DNA of 41,902 bases, taken from SHZI01 sp964417725 (GTDB taxonomy: Bacteria; Pseudomonadota; Gammaproteobacteria; Steroidobacterales; GCA-2729495). Each line of letters begins with the position of its first letter. Positions within the stretch are counted from its first letter, which is position 1. A program made the position numbers and the translations under genes. The notes under the pieces were generated by a model that was given only the letters and a program-made list of their open reading frames with translations, did no database searches and had not been told where the DNA came from. Below are positions 1 through 9,927 of this stretch, piece by piece. The stretch is taken from NCBI GenBank assembly GCA_964417725.1, contig CAYQIV010000026.1, positions 1-41,902 of the forward strand. Direction: 5' to 3'.

Positions 1-1
1 G

Positions 2-889
<888 letters not shown>

Positions 890-961
890 TCACCGGGGCG
901 AACCTGCCGGCATCGCCCGCGACACGCGGCGACCGGCCAGTCACCGAACGGACCAGGACAC

Positions 962-1822
962 ATGGCAGGCGCTAAAGAAATCCGCAACAAGATCAAAAGC
1001 GTGAAAAGCACGCAGAAGATCACCAAGGCCATGGAAAAAGTCGCCGCTTCCAAGCTGCGGCGTACCCAGCAGCGCATGGCCGCGGCGCGCCCCTATGCCG
1101 ACAAGATCCGCCAGGTCGTCGGCCACGTCTACCAGGCCAACCCCGAGTACCGCCACCCGTTCCTCGTCCAGCGCGAGGTACGCCGTGTCGGCGTGATCGT
1201 CATCACCAGCGACCGCGGCCTGTGCGGTGGCCTCAACGTCAATGCCTTCCGCGCCCTGGTGCCGGAGCTGCGCCGCTGGCAGGAGCAGGGCATCGAGGTC
1301 GACCTGTGCCTGATCGGCGCCAAGGGTGTGCAGTTCTTCCGTCGCCTCAAGGTCAACGTCGTCGCCGCGGCGACGCATCTCGGCGAGAATCCGGCCGTCG
1401 CCGACCTGATGGGTCCGATGACGGTGATGCTCGATGCCTACCGCGACGGGCGCATCGATTGCCTTTACGTCCTGCACAACGTTTTCCACAACACCATGAG
1501 CCAGAAGCCCGAGCTCAGGACGCTGCTGCCCGCCGAGGCCGTCGATGCCTCCGAGTTGCAGTCGACCTGGGACTACCTCTACGAGCCGGGCGCCGAGGAG
1601 CTGCTCAACGAAGTCCTCGGCCGCTATGTCGAGACGCAGATTTACCGCGCCGCCGTCGAGAACGTCGCCTGCGAGATGGCCGCCAAGATGGTCGCCATGA
1701 AGTCGGCGACCGACAACGCCGGCAAGCTGATCGACCAGCTCCAGCTGCGCTACAACAAGGCGCGGCAGGCGGCGATTACCCAGGAAATCGCCGAGATCGT
1801 CGGCGGCGCCGCCGCAGTTTGA
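962..1822 (+). CDS. atpG: ATP synthase F1 subunit gamma
   Basis: The 286-residue product is the central rotor shaft of F1, coupling proton flow through Fo to catalysis in the alpha/beta ring at the inner membrane. The N-terminal helix has the family signature (IRNKIKSVKSTQKITKAMEKVAASKLRR). The C-terminal helix carries QLRYNKARQAAITQEIAEIV, the conserved end of the coiled-coil shaft. Length matches the usual 285-290 residues. The ATG at 962 follows an AGGA at a proper distance, and the gene lies 72 bases after atpA within the operon. Nothing unusual is seen. Confidence 0.98.
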   Translation: MAGAKEIRNKIKSVKSTQKITKAMEKVAASKLRRTQQRMAAARPYADKIRQVVGHVYQANPEYRHPFLVQREVRRVGVIVITSDRGLCGGLNVNAFRALVPELRRWQEQGIEVDLCLIGAKGVQFFRRLKVNVVAAATHLGENPAVADLMGPMTVMLDAYRDGRIDCLYVLHNVFHNTMSQKPELRTLLPAEAVDASELQSTWDYLYEPGAEELLNEVLGRYVETQIYRAAVENVACEMAAKMVAMKSATDNAGKLIDQLQLRYNKARQAAITQEIAEIVGGAAAV

Positions 1823-1867
1823 TGGGGCAGGGCGGCCACTGGCCGCATCCTCGATAAAGGAAGCACT

Positions 1868-3247
<1,380 letters not shown>

Positions 3248-3276
3248 GGGCGTCGCATGACCGCCAGGGAGCCCGC

Positions 3277-3696
3277 ATGAGCACCATCAACGTCGACATC
3301 GTCAGCGCCGAGGGCCACATCTGGTCCGGCGAGGCCAACCTGCTGATCGCGCCCGCCACCATGGGCGACGTCGGCATCGCGCCGCGCCATGCGCCGCTGA
3401 TCACGACGCTGCGCCCGGGCGAGGTGCGGGTGCAGACCGAGAACGACGGCGAGCTCTTCTTTTACGTCACCGGCGGCATCCTTGAAGTCCAGCCGGCACG
3501 CATCACCGTGCTGGCCGACGCCGCCCTGCGCGAGGACGAGCTCAGCGAAGCCGCCGCCGAGGCCGCGCGGCACGCTGCCGAAGAGGCACTCAAAGGGGCG
3601 ACGGGCCAGGAAGACCTCGCCCACGCCCAGCAGCAGCTCGCCGAGGCTTCGGCCCGCTACCGCGCCGCGCAGAAGCTCAAGGGCAAGCGCCGCTAG
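3277..3696 (+). CDS. atpC: ATP synthase F1 subunit epsilon
   Basis: The 139-residue epsilon subunit has an N-terminal beta sandwich (residues about 1-85, including the MGDVGIAPRHAPLITTLRPG stretch) and a C-terminal helical hairpin rich in Ala and Glu. The hairpin can regulate ATP hydrolysis by inserting into the F1 stalk. A good AGGGAG site lies upstream of the ATG. It is the last gene of the atp operon. A stem-loop overlapping its stop codon may mark the operon end. Confidence 0.97.
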   Translation: MSTINVDIVSAEGHIWSGEANLLIAPATMGDVGIAPRHAPLITTLRPGEVRVQTENDGELFFYVTGGILEVQPARITVLADAALREDELSEAAAEAARHAAEEALKGATGQEDLAHAQQQLAEASARYRAAQKLKGKRR

Positions 3697-3723
3697 CGGC
3701 CTGTCCGGCGGCACAGGTGCCGC
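3696..3723 (+). terminator. Possible stem-loop at the end of the atp operon
   Basis: The arms GCGGCCTGT (3696-3704) and ACAGGTGCCGC (3713-3723) pair over nine base pairs with a two-base bulge (GT) and an eight-base loop. The stem begins inside the atpC stop codon. There is no run of T after it, so it is not a canonical intrinsic terminator. It may be an attenuator or an RNA-stabilising 3' end between atpC and glmU. In GC-rich DNA such stems also arise by chance. Confidence 0.3.
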
Positions 3724-3774
3724 AAGACCGTCTCCGTCTCCGGGGCAGCGGACCCATCCGCCGACCCCCGGGTG

Positions 3775-3801
3775 CCGACACCGGCCCTCGCCGTCTACAA
3801 T
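3775..3801 (+). promoter_or_regulatory. Possible sigma70-like promoter for glmU
   Basis: TACAAT at 3796-3801 matches five of six bases of the -10 consensus and stands out in very GC-rich surroundings. CCGACA at 3775-3780 is a weak -35 with a short 15-base spacer. The -10 ends only six bases before the glmU ATG at 3808, so a transcript from here would be leaderless or nearly so. No clear ribosome binding site precedes the ATG, which fits that idea but does not prove it. Confidence 0.25.
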
Positions 3802-3807
3802 GACGGC

Positions 3808-5160
3808 ATGAAAACCACCGTCATCATCCTCGCCGCGGGCCAGGGCAAGCGCATGCGCTCCGATCTGCCCAAGGTCCTCCACCCGCTCGCCGGCCGGCCC
3901 TTGCTCGGCCACGTCATCGACGGCGCTCTGGCGCTCAAGCCGCGCGAGATCCGCGTCGTTCACGGCCATGGCGGTAGCGACGTGCAGGCCGCCTTTGCCG
4001 ACTCGCCGCTGCGCTGGGTCCACCAGGCCGAGCAGCGTGGCACCGGCCACGCCGTGCGGCTGGCGTTGCCCGGCATCCCCGCCAGGGACATCGTCCTGGT
4101 GCTCTATGGCGACGTGCCGCTGGTCCAGCCGGGCACGCTGCGCAAGCTCGTCGCGCGCGCCGCGCAGGGCAAGCTCGCCATCCTCACCGCCCGGTTCGCC
4201 GACCCGACCGGCTACGGCCGCATCGTGCGCGGCGAGCGCGGCATGGTCCACGAGATCGTCGAGGAACGCGATGCGACCAAGGCGCAGCGCGCCCTCACCG
4301 AAATCAACACCGGCCTGCTGGCCTGCCCGGCCGGCCGCCTCAACGCCTGGGTCGGCAAGCTCCGCGCCACCAACGCCCAGCGCGAGTACTACCTCACCGA
4401 CATCATCAGCATGGCCGTCAAGGACGGTTACCCGGCGGTCGCCGTCGCCGCAGCCAGCGCCGATGAGGTCATGGGCATCAACGACAAACGCCAGCTCGCC
4501 GAGGCCGGCGCCATCCTCCGCCAGCGCATGGCCGAAACACTGATGGCGCAGGGCGTGACGGTCATCGACCCCCGACGCATCGACATCCGCGGCACGCTGC
4601 GTTGTGGTCGCGACGTCACCATCGACGTCAATGCCGTCTTCGAAGGCGACGTCACGCTCGGCGACGGCGTGCAGGTCGGCCCGGGCGCCGTGATCCGCGA
4701 TTGCGCCATTGGTGCCGGGACGCGCATCCACGCCTACTGCGTGATGGAGCGCTCGACCATCGGTGCGCGCTGCGAGATCGGCCCCTACGCGCGCGTTCGC
4801 CCGGAAGTGAGGCTCGGCGACGGCGGCAAGCTCGGCAACTTCGTCGAGATCAAGAAAAGCGACATCGGCACGGGCAGCAAGGTCAACCACCTGAGCTACA
4901 TCGGCGATGCGACCATCGGCGCGCAGGTCAACGTCGGTGCCGGCACCATCACCTGCAACTACGACGGTATTCGCAAGCACCGCACCGTGATCCACGACGG
5001 CGCCTTCATCGGCTCCGGGGTCGAACTCGTCGCACCGGTCGAGATCGGCGCCGACGCCACCATCGGCGCCGGCTCGACGATCACCAAACCCGCACCACCC
5101 GCCCAGCTGACCCTCGAACGCGCCCGCCAGCTCACCATTCCCCACTGGAAACGTAAATAA
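3808..5160 (+). CDS. glmU: Bifunctional UDP-GlcNAc pyrophosphorylase / GlcN-1-P acetyltransferase
   Basis: GlmU acetylates glucosamine-1-phosphate and then uridylylates the product to give UDP-GlcNAc, the cytoplasmic precursor of peptidoglycan and lipopolysaccharide. The 450-residue product has the N-terminal nucleotidyltransferase motif LAAGQGKRMRSDLPK and the GDVPL metal-binding segment. It then has a left-handed beta-helix of hexapeptide repeats (from about residue 255 to 430), with the acetyltransferase active-site stretch KVNHLSYIGD and the NYDG loop. The ATG at 3808 is chosen because the protein then begins MKTTVIILAAG, as usual for the family. A GTG at 3772 in the same frame would add twelve non-conserved residues. 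It follows atpC as in many gammaproteobacteria. Confidence 0.97.
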   Translation: MKTTVIILAAGQGKRMRSDLPKVLHPLAGRPLLGHVIDGALALKPREIRVVHGHGGSDVQAAFADSPLRWVHQAEQRGTGHAVRLALPGIPARDIVLVLYGDVPLVQPGTLRKLVARAAQGKLAILTARFADPTGYGRIVRGERGMVHEIVEERDATKAQRALTEINTGLLACPAGRLNAWVGKLRATNAQREYYLTDIISMAVKDGYPAVAVAAASADEVMGINDKRQLAEAGAILRQRMAETLMAQGVTVIDPRRIDIRGTLRCGRDVTIDVNAVFEGDVTLGDGVQVGPGAVIRDCAIGAGTRIHAYCVMERSTIGARCEIGPYARVRPEVRLGDGGKLGNFVEIKKSDIGTGSKVNHLSYIGDATIGAQVNVGAGTITCNYDGIRKHRTVIHDGAFIGSGVELVAPVEIGADATIGAGSTITKPAPPAQLTLERARQLTIPHWKRK

Positions 5161-5168
5161 CGCATCGC

Positions 5169-5190
5169 CACCGGGCCGGACTTCCCGGTG
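5169..5190 (+). terminator. Stem-loop downstream of glmU
   Basis: CACCGGG (5169-5175) and CCCGGTG (5184-5190) form a perfect seven-base-pair stem with an eight-base loop, starting nine bases after the glmU stop. There is no T tract. It may end or stabilise the glmU transcript. This is an inference from position and symmetry alone. Confidence 0.3.
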
Positions 5191-5285
5191 CCTCCGCGGG
5201 CCAATCCCGGGCCGCCCGATGAAGCCGACGGGTGGCGACGGCGGCCGGCGCCCGCCGCGTTTCCCTGCGCCCTTCGCCGCCGTGT

Positions 5286-5309
5286 CGCGATGATGGTACG
5301 CTCATCGCG
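5286..5309 (+). promoter_or_regulatory. Inverted repeat upstream of the TonB-dependent receptor
   Basis: CGCGATGA (5286-5293) and TCATCGCG (5302-5309) are perfect inverted copies separated by TGGTACGC, 37 bases before the receptor start codon. The spacing of half-sites, about 16 bases centre to centre, is larger than that of a simple one-turn operator. It could be an operator or a leader hairpin controlling receptor expression. No Fur-box-like AT-rich sequence was seen. Confidence 0.3.
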
Positions 5310-5346
5310 TCGACCTTCTTTCAACGGAACGTCACGGGGGAAACAC

Positions 5347-7731
5347 ATGAAAACCTTGCATTGCACCGCGGTAATCGCCGCCACGGCCGGAGTGCTGCTC
5401 ACCGCCGCGCCGCTGCAGCCCGTGCAGGCGCAGGTCAGCATCATCGACGAGATCACCGTCACCGCCCAGCGTCGCGAGCAGATCCTCCAGGAAGTGCCCA
5501 TCGCCGTCACCGCCTTCAGCGGCGAGCAGCTCCAGCTCCTGCAGGTCGACCAGGCGCTCGACATGGGACGGCTCGTCCCCAACCTCCTCGCGCACAACAA
5601 CACCGGCCTCGGCACGGCCAATACCTATTCGCTGCGCGGCCTCAGCAACTCCGAATCCATTGCCAGCTTCGACCCGCCGGTCGGCAGCTACGTCGACGAC
5701 ATCTACGTTGCCCGCCAGAACGCCAACAATTTCACACTCTTCGATGTTGAACGCATCGAGGTCCTGCGCGGCCCGCAGGGCACGCTGTTCGGGCGCAACA
5801 CCACCGGCGGGGCGGTGCGCGTCATCCTCAGGAAGCCCGCCCAGACCCTCGGTGGCTACGCCGAGGCGAGCTACGGCGCCTACGAACGTTCCGCCCTGCG
5901 CGCGAGCATCGATGTCCCGCTCGGCGATCGCCTGCTGACCAAGTTCTCGGGCTTCTGGATCAACGAAGACGGCTATGTCGACAACATCACCACCGGCGAA
6001 GAGATCAACGACGAGGAAAACGTCGGCGTGCGCGCCGCGGCCCTCTGGCAGCTCAGCGACACGCTGACATGGGAACTCGCCGCCGACTACACCGACACCG
6101 AAGACGCCAACGTCACCAACGTCAAGCAGGGCGGTACGCGGATCTCGCGCACCGGCCTCAGCACCAGCGGCACACCGCTGGCCGCCCTGCTGACCAACGA
6201 CAAGCGCAATTTCGCCCTCGGCAATGAAACCCAGGCCTTCAACCTCTCGTCGGTCATCGAGTGGCAATCGGCGTTCGGTGCGGTCAGCTTCATCACCGGG
6301 TTCCGCGACCTTGACCAGGAATTCGCCCTCGACTTCCTCGACGGCAACGCCGCCAATCGTGCTGCCTTTGGCCAGAGCCCGCCGCCATGGGGCGGCTTCA
6401 CGATCGCCAACGACAGCAACCACCGCCAGTTCACCCAGGAGGTCAAGCTCGACGGCCAGTTCGGCGAACGGCTGCAGTACGTGGCCGGCGTCTACTACTT
6501 CGACGAGGAGAACGAAACCGACTTTGGCGACATCTTCGACCTCGACCTCGGCCTGACGGCGCCGCCCTTCGCCCCGATCGGCACCTACGTGCCGGCGGTG
6601 CTCGCCGACCGGGTCATGGACAACAACACCGACGCATGGGCCTTCTACCTGCAGGGTGACTGGGAGTTCATCGACCGGTGGACGCTGACCCTCGGTGTGC
6701 GCTACACCGACGAGGACAAGGACATCTCCTTCCGCGACAACCAGCCCTGCGCGCCGACCAACGTCACCTGCTTTGCCGATGCCAACGGCGACGGCATCTC
6801 CGACAACGACCTCAGCAACGTCAACCTCGACAACCTCAGCAGCATCGACCCTTCATTTTCCAACATCCCGCGCCGGCAGAACGAGAAGCTGTGGACGCCG
6901 CGCATTGCCCTGCAATACGCTCCGTCCGACGAACTGAGCTACTTCGTTTCCGCGACGCGCGGCTTCAAGTCGGGCGGCTGGAACGCACGCGGCACCACGC
7001 CCGAGCAGCTTCAGCCTTTCTCTTCCGAGATCGTCTGGTCCTATGAGCTGGGCCTGCGTTCGGAATGGTTCGACCGGCGGTTGCGGGTCAACGCCACGGC
7101 CTTCTGGACCGATGCCGATGACTTCCAGATCCCGACCGCGCTGCAGCCGATCACCGGCCAGATCCAGTTCATCACCCGCAATTTCGCCGACCTCGAAAAC
7201 AAGGGCATCGAGCTGGAGGTCATCGCCACACCCATGGAAAACCTGACGCTGCTGGCCAACATCGGCGTCCAGGATGCCGAGTTCCGCAACATTTCCGCAG
7301 ACATCCGCACGCAGCAGCAGGCGTGCCGCGACGCGCTCGCCACCTCGTCGCCGACGCTCAACCTGTGCAATGCCGGCATCGTCAATCCCGGTGGCGACAT
7401 CGCCGATCCGGTGTCCACGCCCGACTACACGGCCACTCTCGGCGTGATCCACGACACGGCCATCGGCGCCGACTGGCTGATGACGACCAGTGCCTATCTC
7501 TACGCGGTCGGCGACAACTACGCCGTCTCCAGCGGCGACCCGGCCTTCTTTGCCGACGGATATGCCACATGGAACGGCAGCATCGCCTTCACGCAGACGT
7601 CGCAGGACCTCAGGATCGAAGTCGCCTGCCGCAACTGCAACGACCGCACCATGCTGGTCCGCGGTCTCGCCGGCCAGAAATACTTCCAGGACCCGCGCAC
7701 CTGGTCGGTGACGGTGTTCAGGCGCTTCTGA
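5347..7731 (+). CDS. TonB-dependent outer membrane receptor
   Basis: The 794-residue product is a 22-strand beta-barrel type outer membrane transporter driven by TonB-ExbBD. Residues 1-29 look like a signal peptide ending in QAQ. The TonB box is DEITVTAQ (residues about 34-41). The plug domain follows, with the conserved IEVLRGPQGTLFGRNTTGG motif, and the barrel ends in an aromatic residue (VFRRF) as expected for Bam recognition. An Asp/Asn-rich loop near residue 475 (DANGDGISDND) resembles a calcium-binding loop. The ATG at 5347 gives a proper signal peptide and has a GGGGG ribosome binding site; the frame is open further upstream but the sequence there is not leader-like. The plug resembles the large receptor class of sphingomonads and Steroidobacter relatives. 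The substrate cannot be told. No TonB, siderophore or degradation genes are adjacent. Confidence 0.93.
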   Translation: MKTLHCTAVIAATAGVLLTAAPLQPVQAQVSIIDEITVTAQRREQILQEVPIAVTAFSGEQLQLLQVDQALDMGRLVPNLLAHNNTGLGTANTYSLRGLSNSESIASFDPPVGSYVDDIYVARQNANNFTLFDVERIEVLRGPQGTLFGRNTTGGAVRVILRKPAQTLGGYAEASYGAYERSALRASIDVPLGDRLLTKFSGFWINEDGYVDNITTGEEINDEENVGVRAAALWQLSDTLTWELAADYTDTEDANVTNVKQGGTRISRTGLSTSGTPLAALLTNDKRNFALGNETQAFNLSSVIEWQSAFGAVSFITGFRDLDQEFALDFLDGNAANRAAFGQSPPPWGGFTIANDSNHRQFTQEVKLDGQFGERLQYVAGVYYFDEENETDFGDIFDLDLGLTAPPFAPIGTYVPAVLADRVMDNNTDAWAFYLQGDWEFIDRWTLTLGVRYTDEDKDISFRDNQPCAPTNVTCFADANGDGISDNDLSNVNLDNLSSIDPSFSNIPRRQNEKLWTPRIALQYAPSDELSYFVSATRGFKSGGWNARGTTPEQLQPFSSEIVWSYELGLRSEWFDRRLRVNATAFWTDADDFQIPTALQPITGQIQFITRNFADLENKGIELEVIATPMENLTLLANIGVQDAEFRNISADIRTQQQACRDALATSSPTLNLCNAGIVNPGGDIADPVSTPDYTATLGVIHDTAIGADWLMTTSAYLYAVGDNYAVSSGDPAFFADGYATWNGSIAFTQTSQDLRIEVACRNCNDRTMLVRGLAGQKYFQDPRTWSVTVFRRF

Positions 7732-7746
7732 GTCGGGTGATGATGC

Positions 7747-7779
7747 CCTGCACGGCCGCCGCCCGGGTGGCCGTGCAGG
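7747..7779 (+). terminator. Strong stem-loop after the TonB-dependent receptor
   Basis: CCTGCACGGCC (7747-7757) and GGCCGTGCAGG (7769-7779) form a perfect eleven-base-pair stem with an eleven-base loop, fifteen bases after the receptor stop codon and fifteen before the next start codon. There is no T tract downstream. It is the best terminator candidate in this part of the window and would separate receptor expression from the GNAT-nitrilase gene. Confidence 0.5.
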
Positions 7780-7794
7780 CGTGCCGGGGGCCGG

Positions 7795-9354
7795 ATGGCA
7801 AAAAACGAAACCAATGAAAAGCTGATCGTCCGCAACGCCACGCTGGACGATGTCGAGCAGATCGATGCCCTGGTCCAGCGCGTCTACCCGGACATGGCGC
7901 CGTATCCGCGGGCCATGCTGCTCGGGCAGATCAACGCCTTCCCGGAAGGGATCTGGGTGGCGCAGCTCGGAGAGCGCATCGTCGGCTACTGCGCAACCCT
8001 CCGCGTGCCGGAAGCGGCGGCGCTGCGCCCGCACACCTGGCGCGAGATCACCGGCGGCGGCTATGGGTCCACGCACGACGTGCACGGCGACTGGCTGTAC
8101 GGCTACGAGGTCTGCGTCGACCCGCAGATGCGCCGTTACCGCATCGGCCAGCGCTTCTACCGGGCGCGCCGCCGGTTGTGCGAATACGAACGCCTCAAGG
8201 GCATCGTCATCGCTGGCCGGATGCCCGGCTATGCGCGCGCGGCGCGTCACTACGGCTCGCCCGAGGCTTACCTGGAGGCGGTCAAGGCGCGCAAGGCACG
8301 CGATCCGGTGCTGTCCTTCCAGATCCGCAACGGCTTCGAGCCGCTGGGCGTGCTGCACGACTACCTGCCTTCGGACCGCCAGTCTCAGGGCTGTGCTGCG
8401 CACCTCGTGTGGCGCAATCCCCAGGTCGGGAACGGCGCCACCGACCGCGCCTCGCCGGCGCGGCCGGCGGCGCCCGTCAACCGGGTTCGCGTGGCCACCG
8501 TGCAGTATGGCCAGCGGCGCATCACCGACTTCGACGAATTCCGCAAGATGGTGCTCTATTTCGTCGATGTCACGGCCGACTACCGTGCCGACTTCGTGGT
8601 CTTCCCGGAGCTGTTCACCATGCAGCTCCTGTCCATCGAGAATGAAGCCATCCCGCCCCACGAGGCCATCGCCCACCTCGCCGACTACGGACCGCGGCTC
8701 GAGACGCTGTTCAGTGAGGCGGCCGTGCGCTACAACATCAACATCGTCGCCGGGTCGACGCCCGTGCACCATGGTGCCGGCGTGCGCAATGTCGCCCACG
8801 TGTACCTGCGCGACGGCACGGTCGCCAGCCAGGAGAAGATCCACCCGACACCGAATGAACGCTACTGGTGGAATATCGAAGGCGGCGACGAACTGACGCT
8901 GATCAACACCGACTGCGGACCGGTCGGCGTGCTCATCTGCTACGACTCGGAATTTCCCGAGCTGGTCCGCCACCTCGTCGACCAGGGCATCAACATCCTC
9001 TTCGTCCCCTTCCTCACCGACGAACGCCAGAGTTACCTGCGTGTGCGCTACTGCGCCCAGGCGCGTGCCGTCGAGAACCAGATCTACGTGGTGATGTCGG
9101 GCAGCTGCGGCAACCTGCCGAACGTCAACAACATCGACATCCACTACGCCCAGAGCTGCATCCTGACACCGTGCGACTTCCCCTTCGCGCGCGACGGCAT
9201 CGCCGCCGACACCACACCGAACGTCGAGACGATCGCCTTCGCCGACCTCAGCCTGCGCGCCCTGCGCGAGGCCCGCCAGACCGGCACCGTGCAGAACCTC
9301 AAGGACCGCCGCCACGACCTCTACGGCGTCACCTGGCACGGCCGCCGCCGCTGA
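7795..9354 (+). CDS. GNAT N-acetyltransferase / carbon-nitrogen hydrolase fusion
   Basis: The 519-residue product joins two enzyme domains. Residues about 8-200 are a GNAT acyltransferase fold, with the acetyl-CoA region around VDPQMRRYRIGQRFY; the usual first glycine of the pyrophosphate loop is replaced by arginine. Residues about 225-510 are a nitrilase-superfamily amidohydrolase with the full Glu-Lys-Cys triad: E272 in FPELF, K348 in QEKIHPTPNE and C382 in LICYDSEFPE. The fusion is a recurrent but functionally uncharacterised architecture. A plausible job is acyl transfer to, and amide hydrolysis of, the same small molecule, but the substrate is unknown. There is no signal peptide, so it should be cytoplasmic. 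The start at 7795 lies close to a GGGGGCCGG stretch that may serve as ribosome binding site. Confidence 0.9.
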   Translation: MAKNETNEKLIVRNATLDDVEQIDALVQRVYPDMAPYPRAMLLGQINAFPEGIWVAQLGERIVGYCATLRVPEAAALRPHTWREITGGGYGSTHDVHGDWLYGYEVCVDPQMRRYRIGQRFYRARRRLCEYERLKGIVIAGRMPGYARAARHYGSPEAYLEAVKARKARDPVLSFQIRNGFEPLGVLHDYLPSDRQSQGCAAHLVWRNPQVGNGATDRASPARPAAPVNRVRVATVQYGQRRITDFDEFRKMVLYFVDVTADYRADFVVFPELFTMQLLSIENEAIPPHEAIAHLADYGPRLETLFSEAAVRYNINIVAGSTPVHHGAGVRNVAHVYLRDGTVASQEKIHPTPNERYWWNIEGGDELTLINTDCGPVGVLICYDSEFPELVRHLVDQGINILFVPFLTDERQSYLRVRYCAQARAVENQIYVVMSGSCGNLPNVNNIDIHYAQSCILTPCDFPFARDGIAADTTPNVETIAFADLSLRALREARQTGTVQNLKDRRHDLYGVTWHGRRR

Positions 9355-9530
9355 AAGCACACGGGTTACCGCCCCCGCCACACCACCTTCCCCCGAACAC
9401 CCGATATGGGGGCAGGCCTCGCAGCCCCTGCAGCCCATCCCCGGACCCTCGCCGGCCCGCGCTGGGCTGCGACGAAATCACGCGGGGGGCGGGCGGTACC
9501 GGCGTGCGCGGCTATGCTAGGCTCCGGCCC

Positions 9531-9860
9531 GTGATACGGATCACCGCCAGCCTCGTCATCGCCTGCCTGCTCGCCGTCAACCTGGCGTGGGCGGCCGACA
9601 TCCATGCACCGGCACCCGCCGGCGGGTCGCCGGGCCATGGCACCGCCTTCATCGTTGACCCGCATCCGGCCGGCCACGGGCACGACGAGGCCGGCGCGCA
9701 TTGCCTGCACTGCCACGGCGCGGCCGCGCACCTGGCCGCGGTCGCCGCCTCGGGCCTGACGACGCCGGCGGCCACGACACCCCTCGCACCACCCGATTCC
9801 TCGCCCGCCGCGCCGCCCGGCCGGCGCGACACCCCGCCCGAACGACCGCCCCGCGCCTGA
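9531..9860 (+). CDS. Small secreted His/Cys-rich protein preceding the czc genes
   Basis: A GTG at 9531 opens a 109-residue reading frame. The N-terminus (VIRITASLVIACLLAVNLAWA) is a good signal peptide. The mature part is rich in His, with GHGHDEAGAHCLHCHG, two cysteines and several histidines able to bind metal, and ends in a Pro/Ala/Arg-rich tail. Its position directly upstream of czcC resembles the small CzcI or DUF2946-like periplasmic proteins found ahead of metal-efflux operons in other proteobacteria. Membership in that family is inferred from position and the Cys-His motif, not from alignment. TATGCT at 9513-9518 is a weak -10-like hexamer. The start codon is uncertain and the tail could be out-of-frame noise typical of GC-rich DNA. 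Confidence 0.6.
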   Translation: MIRITASLVIACLLAVNLAWAADIHAPAPAGGSPGHGTAFIVDPHPAGHGHDEAGAHCLHCHGAAAHLAAVAASGLTTPAATTPLAPPDSSPAAPPGRRDTPPERPPRA

Positions 9861-9927
9861 ACCCCGCCGCGTCCGTGTGCGCCGGCCCCGGCCGGCGTGT
9901 CTGCTGGTGTTGCGCAAGGTCCAGTCC

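Noticed and set aside
9384..9530. Possible hairpin from GCAGCCCA and TGGGCTGC upstream of the small His-rich gene
   Set aside because: The loop of about 25 GC-rich bases and the many alternative pairings make it indistinguishable from chance.
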